NCBI RefSeq assembly: GCF_011388215.1
Contig: NZ_CP049989.1
Span: forward strand, 2,294,001-2,358,000
Source: Hydrogenophaga crocea
GTDB taxonomy: Bacteria; Pseudomonadota; Gammaproteobacteria; Burkholderiales; Burkholderiaceae_C
Length of the DNA: 64,000 nucleotides
Reading direction: 5' to 3'
Below are positions 8,583 to 17,022 of the stretch, piece after piece (the first letter of the stretch is position 1; each line of letters opens with the position of its first letter). The notes beneath the pieces were generated by a model. That model was given only the letters and a program-made list of their open reading frames with translations. It did no database searches and was not told where the DNA came from. The translations under genes were made by a program, and so were the position numbers.

Positions 8583-10073
8583 TCAGGGGCGCACCGGGCG
8601 GCGCACGATGCGGATGGGTTGCACGAGCGGGCGGCCGAGCACGCCCGAGAGCTGCCGGCCTTCCGGGTCGGCGAGCGCGGCCTGGCGCAACGCCTTCAGG
8701 CGTTCGGCCGGCGCGCCCTGCGCGGCTTCGTCCAGCAGCGCGCCGAGGTTGCGGTGGCCGCGCTTGTGCGTGTCGCCGTAGCCCTTGACGAGGTTGCCCG
8801 CGAGCGCGATCTCCAGCGCCGCGGCCTCGTGCATGCGGGCCTCGATGGCCGCGAGCCAGCGCGCGATGGCCGCGTGTTCCTCGGCAAAGCGCGCGGTGCG
8901 ACGGCGCAGGCCTTTGAGCGAACGCAGCGCGCACAGCATGAGAAAGCCGCGCAGCGTGTCTGTACGCACGTGCAGGCCCCGGTTCCAGGTCCGGCCCTCG
9001 GTGGCGCGACGGAACCAGCGCGACAGCGCGGGCGGCAGCAGGGAGGCGATCTCGTCGAGGCCGGGCTTGAGGTATTCGGTGGTGAGCAAGGGTTCGCCGG
9101 GCTTGGCGCCCACCTCGCGGCGCACGCGGTCGAGGCGCTCCTTGCGCGTCTTGAGCTGGGCCACGCGGATCACGTCTTCGTAGGCCATCCACAGCGCCAG
9201 GTGGCGCGCGGTCTCGCGCGTCACGTCCAGGCGCTCATGCCCGTCGCGGCCCGAGGCCTGCTCGGCCGCGAGCACGCGCTGCACGGTGTCGAGGTATTGC
9301 CCGGCGTAGCGCGCGTCCTGGTACTCGGTGGTGAGGGCCACGCCCGCGGCCACCACCGCGTGCAGCGGCTCGGGCAGCGCGCGCACGCGCGCAGGCAGTT
9401 CGTGCAGGCCCTTCACGCCCTCGGCCAGTTGCTGCGTGGCCTGCACGCGGCCCTGGGCCGCGTCGAAGCCGGCGGCAAAACCGCGCAGGCTGGCCTTCAC
9501 CGCCTTGCCCGAACGCTCGATGGCGCGTTCGCAGGCCTCGCGCGCAAACGGCAGCACGCCCGAGCCGGCCATGGCGCCGAACAGCACGGTGTTGATCACG
9601 GTGCCGTGCTGCTGCGCGAGCGCGCGCATGTCGAGCAGCACGCTCGCGCGCGCCTGGCGCTGCGCGGCGTCGAGCACGCGGCCGCTGTCGAAGCGGCCGT
9701 CGCCCATGGCCGCCTTCTCCGACACCGCGTACTCGCGGTGGGTCGAGGCCACGAGCAGCGTGCGCTCGGGGTGCACGTAGCCGTTCTGGATCGCGCGGCC
9801 GGCCTCCATGAGCTCGGACGCGGCCACCAGGTCGACCTGGCCCACGGTGGGCGTGAGCGAAAGCACCGGCTCACGCCCGCCCAGCGCGGCGCGGCTCTCG
9901 GGGTAGATCTCGACGTAGTAGGTGGTGGCACCGGTGCGCTGGGCCACGCCGGGCACCGAGGTGCTCTGTACCGGGAAGCCCGCTTCCATGGCGGCGTCGA
10001 TGAGCCAGTCGGCCAGCACGCCGCCGCCCTCGCCGCCCATGGCGCCGATGAGGATGCACAGGGGTTGCGTCAT
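8583..10073 (-). CDS. iorB: indolepyruvate oxidoreductase subunit beta (copy 1)
   Basis: Beta subunit of a 2-oxoacid:acceptor oxidoreductase, 496 aa. The N-terminal gamma-type domain starts GAMGGEGGGVLADWLID and contains GVAQRTGATTYYVEIYP, both typical of IorB. The extra C-terminal half (about residues 200-496) is the helical extension found in proteobacterial IorB. The ATG overlaps the stop of iorA (ATGA, 10070-10073), so the two subunits are translationally coupled. With IorA it oxidatively decarboxylates an arylpyruvate to the arylacetyl-CoA. A paralogue (526 aa) lies at 54136-55716. Confidence 0.93.
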   Translation of the reverse strand: MTQPLCILIGAMGGEGGGVLADWLIDAAMEAGFPVQSTSVPGVAQRTGATTYYVEIYPESRAALGGREPVLSLTPTVGQVDLVAASELMEAGRAIQNGYVHPERTLLVASTHREYAVSEKAAMGDGRFDSGRVLDAAQRQARASVLLDMRALAQQHGTVINTVLFGAMAGSGVLPFAREACERAIERSGKAVKASLRGFAAGFDAAQGRVQATQQLAEGVKGLHELPARVRALPEPLHAVVAAGVALTTEYQDARYAGQYLDTVQRVLAAEQASGRDGHERLDVTRETARHLALWMAYEDVIRVAQLKTRKERLDRVRREVGAKPGEPLLTTEYLKPGLDEIASLLPPALSRWFRRATEGRTWNRGLHVRTDTLRGFLMLCALRSLKGLRRRTARFAEEHAAIARWLAAIEARMHEAAALEIALAGNLVKGYGDTHKRGHRNLGALLDEAAQGAPAERLKALRQAALADPEGRQLSGVLGRPLVQPIRIVRRPVRP

Positions 10074-12190
10074 GCCGCGAGCCTTTCGATGAGGGCGCCG
10101 CGCACGCGCGCCATGAAACGTTCGAAGGCGCCGGGGTTCTGCACCACCTCGGCCTTGTAGAAGGAGGGGCAGAGCACGGCCGCGTGCGCGTTCTCGCCGC
10201 ACAGGCCGCAGCCCACGCAGCCGGTGTTCACCGCGGCCACGGGGTCGGTGCGCAGCGGGCTGGGGTTGGGCTTGATGGTGAGCGAGGGACAGCCCGAGAG
10301 GCGGATGCACGAGTGGTCGCCGGTGCACACGTCGTCGTCGATGCCGAATCGCGTGCGCACCACGCGCTCGCCGCGCTGCAGCTGCTCGGCCAGCTTCGGC
10401 TTGATGCGGCGCTGGCGTTCGAGCTGGCATTCGCCGTCGGCGATGATGACCTTGAGCCCGCCTTCTTCGGTGGACATGGCCTCTTCGAGCACCTTCACCA
10501 TGTCTTCCACCTGGTAGCTGCCCACCTTGCGGATCCATTGCACGCCCACGCCGCGCAGCGCCTTCTCGATGTCCAGCGTGAGCGGCTTGGCCGCGGGCTG
10601 CGACGGCGAGGACGGAATGGCCTGCGTGCCGGTGGCCGAGGTGTAGCCGTTCTGCAGGATCACGAGCACCGAGTCCTGGCCGTTGTAGACCGCATTGACC
10701 ACGCCGCTGGTGAAGCCGTTGTGCCAGAAGCCGCCGTCGCCCATGATGCTCACGGTGCGGTTGGCCATGAGCGGACCCACGCCCGACGAGCTCGCCAGAC
10801 CCAGGCCGTAGCCCAGCACCGTGCTGCCCACGTTGAAGGGCGGCAGCGAGCCGAAGGTGTGGCAGCCGATGTCGGCGTTCACGTGCACCTGGCCGAGCTT
10901 TTGCTGCATCTGCTTGATGGCCGAGAACACCGGCCGCTCGGGGCAGCCGATGCAAAAGCCCGGCGGCCGGGTGGGCACGGGCGCGCCGATGGCGCTGCCC
11001 GCCTGCGCCTTGTGTTCGCGCAGCGCGCGCGCCCGCGCCGTGACCGGCGTGAGCGCCAGACCGGCGGGCGTTTCGAGTTCCAGGAAACGCGCCAGGCCTT
11101 CGAGCACCACGTCGCCGGTGTATTCGCCCGCCATGGGGAACACGTTCTTGCCGTGCACGCGCGTGGCCACGCCGGCCTTGCGCAGCACCGCGTGGATCGC
11201 GTCTTCGATGTAGTTGGGCTGGCCCTCTTCCACCAGCAGCACGGCCTGCTTGTCGCGGCAGAAATCGAGCAGCTCGTCGGGCACCAGCGGGTACACCACG
11301 TTGAGCACGTAGATCGGCAGCCTGGACTGGCCGAAGGCATCGGCCAGGCCGAGCTGCTGCAGGCCGCGGATCAGGCCGTTGTAGAGGCCGCCGGGCACGA
11401 TCAGGCCCACGTCGCCGAGCTCACCCTCGAAGCGCTCGTTGAGGCCCGCTTCGCGGATGAAGCGCAGCGCGGCCGGCCAGCGCTGTTCGACCTTCTGGCG
11501 TTCGTGCTGGTAGATGGAGGGCGGCAGGTTGATGCGGCCGTAGTCGAAGGCGGCCTGCTCGATGGGCTGGCGCAGCGAGACCGCGGGCGCGCGGTTGTCC
11601 TTGCATTCGAAGTGGCCGTGCACGTGGCAGGCGCGGATGCGCAGCTGCAGCATCACCGGCGTGCTGCTCGCTTCCGAGAGTTCGAAGCTGCGCTCCACCG
11701 CGTCCACGATGGAGCCGAGGTTGGGCCGCGGGTCCATGAGCCAGATCTGCGACTTCATGGCGAAGGCGTGGGTGCGCTCCTGGATGATGGACGAGCCCTC
11801 GCCGTAGTCCTCGCCGAGGATGATCAGCGCGCCGCCCGTGACGCCGGCCGACGCGAGGTTGGACAGCGCGTCGGACGCGACGTTGGTGCCCACCGTGCTT
11901 TTCCAGGTGACCGCGCCGCGCACCGGGTAGTGGATGGACGCGGCCAGCATGGCGGCGGCGCCGGCCTCGGAGGCATTGGCCTCGAAGTACACGCCCAGCT
12001 CCTGCAGCAGCTCGCGCGCGTCGCCGAGCACGTCGATGAGGTGCGAGACCGGCGCGCCCTGGTAGCCGCCGATGTAGCTCACGCCCGACTGCAGCAGGGC
12101 TTTGGTGACGGCGAGGATGCCCTCGCCGTGAAAGGTCTGGCCGCCGGCCAGCCGCAGCGACCGGACCTCGGCAGCGAACGATCGCTCCAT
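10070..12190 (-). CDS. iorA: indolepyruvate ferredoxin oxidoreductase subunit alpha (copy 1)
   Basis: Large thiamine-diphosphate subunit, 706 aa. Order: pyruvate-binding N-terminal domain (GVSYIGGYQGAPVSHLIDVL), middle domain, the family motif CIGCPERPVFSAI, the ThDP motif GDGGFWHNGF with NGQDSVLVILQNGY, then a C-terminal ferredoxin-like region with seven cysteines (CTGDHSCIRLSGCP and CVGCGLCGENAHAAVLCP). It catalyses ferredoxin-linked oxidative decarboxylation of aryl-2-oxo acids to acyl-CoA. First gene of iorA-iorB-dctP, divergent from a LysR gene. It aligns along its whole length with the second copy at 51975-54131. Confidence 0.95.
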   Translation of the reverse strand: MERSFAAEVRSLRLAGGQTFHGEGILAVTKALLQSGVSYIGGYQGAPVSHLIDVLGDARELLQELGVYFEANASEAGAAAMLAASIHYPVRGAVTWKSTVGTNVASDALSNLASAGVTGGALIILGEDYGEGSSIIQERTHAFAMKSQIWLMDPRPNLGSIVDAVERSFELSEASSTPVMLQLRIRACHVHGHFECKDNRAPAVSLRQPIEQAAFDYGRINLPPSIYQHERQKVEQRWPAALRFIREAGLNERFEGELGDVGLIVPGGLYNGLIRGLQQLGLADAFGQSRLPIYVLNVVYPLVPDELLDFCRDKQAVLLVEEGQPNYIEDAIHAVLRKAGVATRVHGKNVFPMAGEYTGDVVLEGLARFLELETPAGLALTPVTARARALREHKAQAGSAIGAPVPTRPPGFCIGCPERPVFSAIKQMQQKLGQVHVNADIGCHTFGSLPPFNVGSTVLGYGLGLASSSGVGPLMANRTVSIMGDGGFWHNGFTSGVVNAVYNGQDSVLVILQNGYTSATGTQAIPSSPSQPAAKPLTLDIEKALRGVGVQWIRKVGSYQVEDMVKVLEEAMSTEEGGLKVIIADGECQLERQRRIKPKLAEQLQRGERVVRTRFGIDDDVCTGDHSCIRLSGCPSLTIKPNPSPLRTDPVAAVNTGCVGCGLCGENAHAAVLCPSFYKAEVVQNPGAFERFMARVRGALIERLAA

Positions 12191-12265
12191 GCGTGAATGT
12201 CTCCGTGGAATGCGCCGGGGGCGCTGGTGTTGTCCGCGGATGCTAGGGAGCGAGCCGCATAAATC

Positions 12266-12298
12266 CTATCGATAGAATCCTTGTTACACATCGAACAA
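12266..12298. promoter_or_regulatory. LysR-type operator candidates between iorA and lysR
   Basis: The 113-bp divergent region holds the perfect 10-bp palindrome CTATCGATAG (12266-12275), which extends imperfectly to a 16-bp ATCC...GAAT dyad. It is followed by a TTGTT-N8-AACAA inverted repeat (12281-12298) close to the regulator start. Both are plausible binding sites for the LysR protein encoded next to them. Placement is seen directly; function is inferred. Confidence 0.5.
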
Positions 12299-12302
12299 CA
12301 AG

Positions 12303-13226
12303 ATGGCGAAGACCCCGGCAGACGACATCCCCACCCGCTTCGACCTGAACCTCGTGCGCGCCTTCGTCTCGATTTACGAGACCCGCAGCGTCACCCAGGC
12401 CGCGGAGCGGCTCAACCTCACGCAGCCCACCATCAGCCACGCGCTGGCGCGGCTGCGCGTGCTCTACAACGACCGCCTGTTTTCACGCGGCAGCGCGGGC
12501 CTGGTGCCCACCGCGGTGGCCGAACGGCTGCACGAGCAACTGAGCGTGGCGCTCATGGCCATCGAGGGCACGCTCGACTCGCGCGCGAGCTTCCAGCCGC
12601 TGCACTCCACGCGGCGCTTTCGCATCGCGCTGTCCGACATCGGATCGCTGTTCTTCACGCCGCCGCTGCTCAAGCGCTTCCAGGTGGAGGCGCCCAGCAT
12701 CCAGGCCGAATTCGTGCAGCTCAACGACACGCTGCTCGACGAGCTCGCGCGCGGCACGCTCGACCTCGCGATCGGCAACCTGCCCAGCCTGCACACGCAC
12801 ACGCGCAACGAGCTGCTGTTTCGCGAGCGCTACGTGTGCCTGCTCGCGCACGACCACTCCTGCACCGACGCGGTGATCGACCTCGACACCTTCAGCCGCG
12901 CGCGGCATGTGATGGTCACCTCGCCCTCGTCGGGCCATGCGCTGATCGACGGCGCGCTGGCCGAGCGCGGCGTGCAGCGCCGCGTGGTGGCGCTGGTGCC
13001 GCAGTTCTCGGTGCTGCCCAGCCTGGTGGAAGACAGCGACCTGGTGGTGGTGCTGCCCAGCCGCGTGGCCGAGCTGTTCGTGAGCCAGCGCCGCCTGCGC
13101 ATGGCCGAACTGCCGGTGCCCATCCCCGATTTCGAGGTGCGCATGCACTGGCACGCGCGGCAGGAAAACGCCTCGGCGCACAAGTGGCTGCGCGACGAGG
13201 TGCGCCGCTCGCTCAGCGGGCTGTGA
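12303..13226 (+). CDS. LysR family transcriptional regulator (iorAB locus 1)
   Basis: 307-aa LysR regulator: N-terminal winged helix (FDLNLVRAFVSIYETRSVTQAAERLNLTQPTIS region, residues about 12-45) and a C-terminal substrate-binding domain. Transcribed away from iorA-iorB-dctP across a short intergenic region with dyad symmetry, the normal arrangement for a LysR activator of the divergent operon. Its 3' end overlaps by 14 bp the convergent 3' end of the FMN 2-hydroxyacid dehydrogenase gene, so transcription of the two could interfere. The inducer is not known; an aromatic 2-oxo or 2-hydroxy acid fits the neighbours. Confidence 0.94.
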   Translation: MAKTPADDIPTRFDLNLVRAFVSIYETRSVTQAAERLNLTQPTISHALARLRVLYNDRLFSRGSAGLVPTAVAERLHEQLSVALMAIEGTLDSRASFQPLHSTRRFRIALSDIGSLFFTPPLLKRFQVEAPSIQAEFVQLNDTLLDELARGTLDLAIGNLPSLHTHTRNELLFRERYVCLLAHDHSCTDAVIDLDTFSRARHVMVTSPSSGHALIDGALAERGVQRRVVALVPQFSVLPSLVEDSDLVVVLPSRVAELFVSQRRLRMAELPVPIPDFEVRMHWHARQENASAHKWLRDEVRRSLSGL

Positions 13227-14385
13227 GCCGGGCCGTGAACGCCTCGGCGAAGGCCGGCGCGAGCTGACCGCGCCCGAGTTCGCGCAGCGAGGCCGCGCCC
13301 ATCAGCGTCATCGTGCGTTCGATCTCGCTGCCGATCAGCGCAAGCGCCTCGCGCGCGCCGGCCTCGCCGCCCGCGGCCAGGCCCCACACCGCGTGGCGGC
13401 CCAGGAACACGCCACGGGCGCCCAGGGCCACCGCCTTGAGCACGTCGCTGCCGCGGCGAAAGCCGCTGTCGGCGAACACCGGCACGCGGCCCTCGACCGC
13501 GTCCAGGATGCCGCCGAGCACCGAGATGCTCGAGGGCGCGGCGTCGAGCTGGCGGCCGCCGTGGTTGGACACGATCAGCCCGTCCACGCCGGCCTGCAGC
13601 GCGCGCCGCGCGTCGCCGTGGTGCAGCACGCCCTTGAGCAGCAGCGGCCCGCTCCAGAGGCCGCGCAGCCAGGCCAGGCTGTCCCACACCAGGCTGCGGT
13701 CCATGGCGCGCGCGAGCAGCGCAGCCTGCACCTGGGCCGAGGCCGCGCCATCGGCGTGTTCCGAGAGGTTCACGAAAACGGGCGCGCCCTGGCGCGCCAT
13801 GCCCAGCGACCACGCCGGGTGGCTGGCCAGGTCCCAGAGCATGCGCGGGCCGGGGCGGAACGGCAGCCGGAAGCCGTTGCGCACGTCGCGCTCGCGCAAG
13901 CCGCTCACGGGCACGTCCACCGTGAGCACCAGGGCCTCGAAGCGCGCGGCCTTGGCGCGGCGCACGATCTGCTCGGCGATGGCGCGTTCCCCCATCACGT
14001 AGAGCTGCATCCACAGCACGGCCTCGGGCGCGGCCGCGCGCACCGCCTCCAGGCGCGCGTTCGATGCCGTGGACAGCACGAAGGGCAGGCCCTGCGCGGC
14101 CGCCGCGCGCGCGAGCAGCACGTCGCCCTGCGGGCGCACCAGGCCGTTGAAGCCCACGGGCGCCACGCCCACCGGATGCGCCCAGCGCCGGCCGAACACC
14201 TCGACCGCGGTGTCGATGGTGCTGGTGTCGCGCAGGCAGTTCGGCACCAGGCGCAGCGCGTCGAGGTCGTCGCGGTTGCGGCGCAGGCAGCGCTCGTCCT
14301 CGGCGCCGCCGTCCACGTAGTCGAACACAAAGCGCGGCAGGTAGCGCCGCGCGCGGGCGCGGAAATCGTCGGTGCGCAGCGTCAT
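13213..14385 (-). CDS. FMN-dependent alpha-hydroxy-acid dehydrogenase
   Basis: Member of the L-lactate/mandelate dehydrogenase and glycolate oxidase family, 390 aa, which oxidises a 2-hydroxy acid to a 2-oxo acid. Seen: FVFDYVDGGAEDE near the N terminus, PVGVAPVGFNGLVRPQGD, the FMN-site LLLKGVLHHGDA with its lysine, the active-site IVSNHGGRQLDAAPSS carrying the catalytic His and Arg, and VFADSGFRRGSDVLKA. The ATG overlaps the dctM stop (14382-14385), so it belongs to dctQ-dctM. A TRAP importer coupled to this enzyme and close to IorAB suggests import and oxidation of an aryl-2-hydroxy acid that then feeds IorAB (inference). Confidence 0.93.
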   Translation of the reverse strand: MTLRTDDFRARARRYLPRFVFDYVDGGAEDERCLRRNRDDLDALRLVPNCLRDTSTIDTAVEVFGRRWAHPVGVAPVGFNGLVRPQGDVLLARAAAAQGLPFVLSTASNARLEAVRAAAPEAVLWMQLYVMGERAIAEQIVRRAKAARFEALVLTVDVPVSGLRERDVRNGFRLPFRPGPRMLWDLASHPAWSLGMARQGAPVFVNLSEHADGAASAQVQAALLARAMDRSLVWDSLAWLRGLWSGPLLLKGVLHHGDARRALQAGVDGLIVSNHGGRQLDAAPSSISVLGGILDAVEGRVPVFADSGFRRGSDVLKAVALGARGVFLGRHAVWGLAAGGEAGAREALALIGSEIERTMTLMGAASLRELGRGQLAPAFAEAFTARLTAR

Positions 14386-15683
14386 GCAATGAGGCCGGGC
14401 AGCCAGAGCGAGAGCGAGGGGAAGGCGCAGAGCACCAGCAGGCGCAGCACGTCGGCCGCGATGAAGGGCATGGTGCCGCGGTAGATGCGGCCCAGCGACA
14501 GGTCGCGCGCGATCGAATTGATCACGAACACGTTCATGCCCACGGGCGGGCAGATCATGCCGAAGGTCACGGCCATGACCACGATCACGCCGAACCACAC
14601 CGGGTCGAAGCCCAGCTGCACCATGGCCGGGAACACGATGGGCACGGTGAGCAGGATCATCGCCAGCTCGTCCATCACCGCGCCCAGGATCAGGTAGCCC
14701 ACCATGATGAGCGCGAGCACGCCGTAGGGGCCGATGGGCAGGTGCACGAGAAAGGCCACCGCGTTCTGCGTGAACTGCGTGATGGTGAGGAAGTAGCCGA
14801 ACAGGTAGGCGCCGACCACGATGGTCATGATGGCCGAGGACACGCGCAGCGCGCCGATCAGCGCGCCCTTGATCTGCGGCCAGCGCAGCCGGCCGCGCGC
14901 GATGCCGATCAGCAGCGTGCCCGCCGCGCCCACGCCCGCGGCTTCCTGCACGGTGAACAGGCCGCCGTAGATGCCGCCGAGCACGAACACGAACAGCAGC
15001 ACCACGGCCCACAGCGGCTTGAGCGAGGCCAGGCGCTCGCCCCAGCCGTGGCGCTCGCCGCGCGGCATCCACTCGGGGCGCACGCGCGCGATGATGGCCA
15101 CGGTGATGGCGTAGAACGCGATCGCCATGAGGCCCGGCACCACGCCGGCCGCAAACAGCTGGGTGATGTCGACCTCGGTCATGAGGCCGTAGAGCACCAG
15201 GATCACCGAGGGCGGGATCATGATGCCCAGCGTGCCGCCCGCGGCGATCAGGCCCGCGGACACGCCGGGCTCGTAGCCCGCGCGGCGCATCTCGGGCAGG
15301 GCCACCTGGGTCATGGTGGCGGCCGTGGCCACCGACGAGCCGTTGATGGCCGAGAAGCCGCCGCAGGCCGCGATGGACGCGAGCGCGAGACCGCCGCGCC
15401 GGTGGTGCAGCCAGGCCCTGCCGGCCGCGAACAGCTCGGCGCTCATGCCCGAGTGCGAGGCGAAGGCCCCCATGAGGATGAACATGGGAATGACGATGAG
15501 GTTGTAGTCGGTGAGCACCGACAGCGGCACGTTGGCCAGCAGGTTCAGGCCGGGCGTGAAGCCCGCGAGCGCGCCGAAGCCCGCCACGCCCGCGATGCCC
15601 ATGGCCACGCCGATGGGCACGCGCAGCGCCATGAGCGCGAACATGCCGACGAAGCCCAGCAGGGCGACGAGATCACGATCCAT
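14382..15683 (-). CDS. dctM: TRAP transporter large permease, DctM family
   Basis: Large membrane subunit of a TRAP transporter, 433 aa, about 12 hydrophobic segments. Typical features include LRVPIGVAMGIAG near the N terminus, AACGGFSAINGSSVATAATM, GGTLGIMIPPSVILVLYG and the later FGMICPPVGMNVFVINSIA. It forms the ion-coupled channel with DctQ. The chosen ATG at 15683 overlaps the end of dctQ by 11 bp, and the dehydrogenase gene overlaps its stop. No dctP is adjacent; the nearest one is at 7532-8551. Confidence 0.95.
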   Translation of the reverse strand: MDRDLVALLGFVGMFALMALRVPIGVAMGIAGVAGFGALAGFTPGLNLLANVPLSVLTDYNLIVIPMFILMGAFASHSGMSAELFAAGRAWLHHRRGGLALASIAACGGFSAINGSSVATAATMTQVALPEMRRAGYEPGVSAGLIAAGGTLGIMIPPSVILVLYGLMTEVDITQLFAAGVVPGLMAIAFYAITVAIIARVRPEWMPRGERHGWGERLASLKPLWAVVLLFVFVLGGIYGGLFTVQEAAGVGAAGTLLIGIARGRLRWPQIKGALIGALRVSSAIMTIVVGAYLFGYFLTITQFTQNAVAFLVHLPIGPYGVLALIMVGYLILGAVMDELAMILLTVPIVFPAMVQLGFDPVWFGVIVVMAVTFGMICPPVGMNVFVINSIARDLSLGRIYRGTMPFIAADVLRLLVLCAFPSLSLWLPGLIA

Positions 15684-16179
15684 GGACGGCCTCCGCGTTC
15701 GCGCCCTCGGCGTCGTCCAGGCGGGCCTCGCGGCCCAGCGGCAGCTGCAGCAGGCGCACCAGCGCCAGCCCCGCGGCCACCGTGGCGCCGACCGCACCGG
15801 CGCTGTAGAACCACACCAGCGGCAGGCGCAGGTCCATGGTGCTCTGGCTGCCGGTGCCGCCCACCTTCACCCACACCATCCAGGCCAGCGGCACGAGGAA
15901 GGCCAGCGTGATCGCGGTGGCGAGCAGGTCGATCCACAGGCGGCCGCGGCGGCCCAGCGCTTCCCACAGCAGGTCGACCGCGATGTGGTTGCCGTAGTAG
16001 GTGGCGATGGCGATGCCCCAGAACATGGCCACACCGAGCAGCATCTGCGTGCCGTCGAACCAGTCGGGGATCTGCCAGTCGAAGCAGTAGCGCACGAACA
16101 CGTTGGCCGCGGTGAGCAGCGCGATCAGCAGCAGCGCGAGCGCGGCCAGGGTTTCGACGAGGGAGAGCAAACGCTTCAC
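15673..16179 (-). CDS. dctQ: TRAP transporter small permease, DctQ family
   Basis: Small membrane subunit, 168 aa with four hydrophobic segments, the family norm (LLSLVETLAALALLLIALL, then MLLGVAMFWGIAIATYY, then LATAITLAFLVPLAWM, then YSAGAVGATVAAGLALV). The frame is open further upstream, but a GTG at 16179 preceded by AAGGGGG gives the expected start directly before the first membrane helix. First gene of dctQ-dctM-hydroxyacid dehydrogenase, with a 274-bp leader region upstream. Confidence 0.88.
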   Translation of the reverse strand: MKRLLSLVETLAALALLLIALLTAANVFVRYCFDWQIPDWFDGTQMLLGVAMFWGIAIATYYGNHIAVDLLWEALGRRGRLWIDLLATAITLAFLVPLAWMVWVKVGGTGSQSTMDLRLPLVWFYSAGAVGATVAAGLALVRLLQLPLGREARLDDAEGANAEAVHGS

Positions 16180-16247
16180 GGCGCCCCCTTCGTCGTGTCG
16201 TTGTTGGAAGGGTTCAGGCCCATCGTCGTGTCTCCGTTGTTGTGTGA

Positions 16248-16265
16248 CCGGCCTGCGCTGGCCGG
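16248..16265 (-). terminator. GC-rich hairpin downstream of the Lrp-type gene
   Basis: CCGGCC and GGCCGG arms around TGCGCT. It lies between the Lrp-type gene and dctQ on the same strand and could separate the two transcripts. There is no T run on the minus strand, so intrinsic termination is uncertain. Confidence 0.3.
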
Positions 16266-16383
16266 CCTTCTTGGCGGGACCGGACTGTATGGGCGAGGCT
16301 GCGCGCTGTCGAATAGACCGCAACGATGCGGCGCATGGATGGCGTCGATGTGCGCGGCGGCGCAAGGCGGTACAAGGCGATGG

Positions 16384-16416
16384 CGATCGCCGTGCGATCG
16401 CGGTCCGATCGCCGTC
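16384..16416. repeat. three tandem 11-bp repeats with CGATCG cores
   Basis: CGATCGCCGTG, CGATCGCGGTC and CGATCGCCGTC follow each other without spacing. The period of 11 bp puts every copy on the same face of the helix, like iterated protein-binding sites. The array lies about 205 bp upstream of dctQ and 38 bp downstream of the Lrp-type gene. Nothing else in the window carries the same array. Confidence 0.6.
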
Positions 16417-16453
16417 TATGTGCAACAGCGACCGGATCGATGGGCGAAGGCGC

Positions 16454-16927
16454 TCAGCCCAGGTGCAGCTTGGCCGAGCTCTTCACCTCTTCCATCACCG
16501 CGTAGGTGCGCGTCTCGCGCACGCCGGGCAGCTGCCACAGCACCGTGCCGGCGAAGCGGCGGTAGGCCTCCATGTCGGCCACGCGCGTCTTCACGAGGTA
16601 GTCGAAGCCGCCCGCGACCATGTGGCATTCGAGGATCTCGGGGCGCACCTGCACCGCGGCGCGGAACTGTTCGAACACGTTGGTGGTGGTGCGGTCGAGC
16701 AGCACCTCGACGAACACCAGCAGGCCCGCGCCCAGCAGGGCCGGGTTCAGCCGCGCCTCGTAGCCCAGGATGTAGCCCTCACGCGTGAGCCGCTGCACGC
16801 GCGCCAGCACCGCCGTGGGCGACAAGGCCACCGCTTCGGCGAGCTTGAGGTTGGAGATGCGGCCATCGTCCTGCAGGGTCTGCAGGATGCGGCGGTCGAT
16901 ACGGTCGAGTTCGCTCGCCTCGCTCAT
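16454..16927 (-). CDS. Lrp/AsnC family regulator, probable proline-catabolism regulator
   Basis: 157-aa Lrp/AsnC protein: N-terminal helix-turn-helix (LDRIDRRILQTLQDDGRISN, then LAEAVALSPTAVLARVQRL) and a C-terminal RAM/ligand domain including ECHMVAGGFDYLVKTRVAD. The ATG at 16927 is preferred over an upstream in-frame one because it starts directly before the helix-turn-helix and has AAGGA in front. It is divergent from putA with 95 bp between the two starts. The PutA here lacks the autoregulatory ribbon-helix-helix domain, so an Lrp-type activator of the PutR kind is the expected regulator (established for alphaproteobacteria, inferred here). Confidence 0.92.
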   Translation of the reverse strand: MSEASELDRIDRRILQTLQDDGRISNLKLAEAVALSPTAVLARVQRLTREGYILGYEARLNPALLGAGLLVFVEVLLDRTTTNVFEQFRAAVQVRPEILECHMVAGGFDYLVKTRVADMEAYRRFAGTVLWQLPGVRETRTYAVMEEVKSSAKLHLG

Positions 16928-17022
16928 GGTAGTGAATCCTTCGGTGAAATCGACAAACTTTCGAACAATATGCCATGAAATATGCACGAGACTGCGTTCA
17001 TCGCACATCCTCTCGCACCCTC

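Noticed and set aside
10184..12196. 670-codon plus-strand frame opposite iorA
   Set aside because: Antisense shadow of a well-conserved gene; the same occurs opposite the second iorA copy at 51984-53888.
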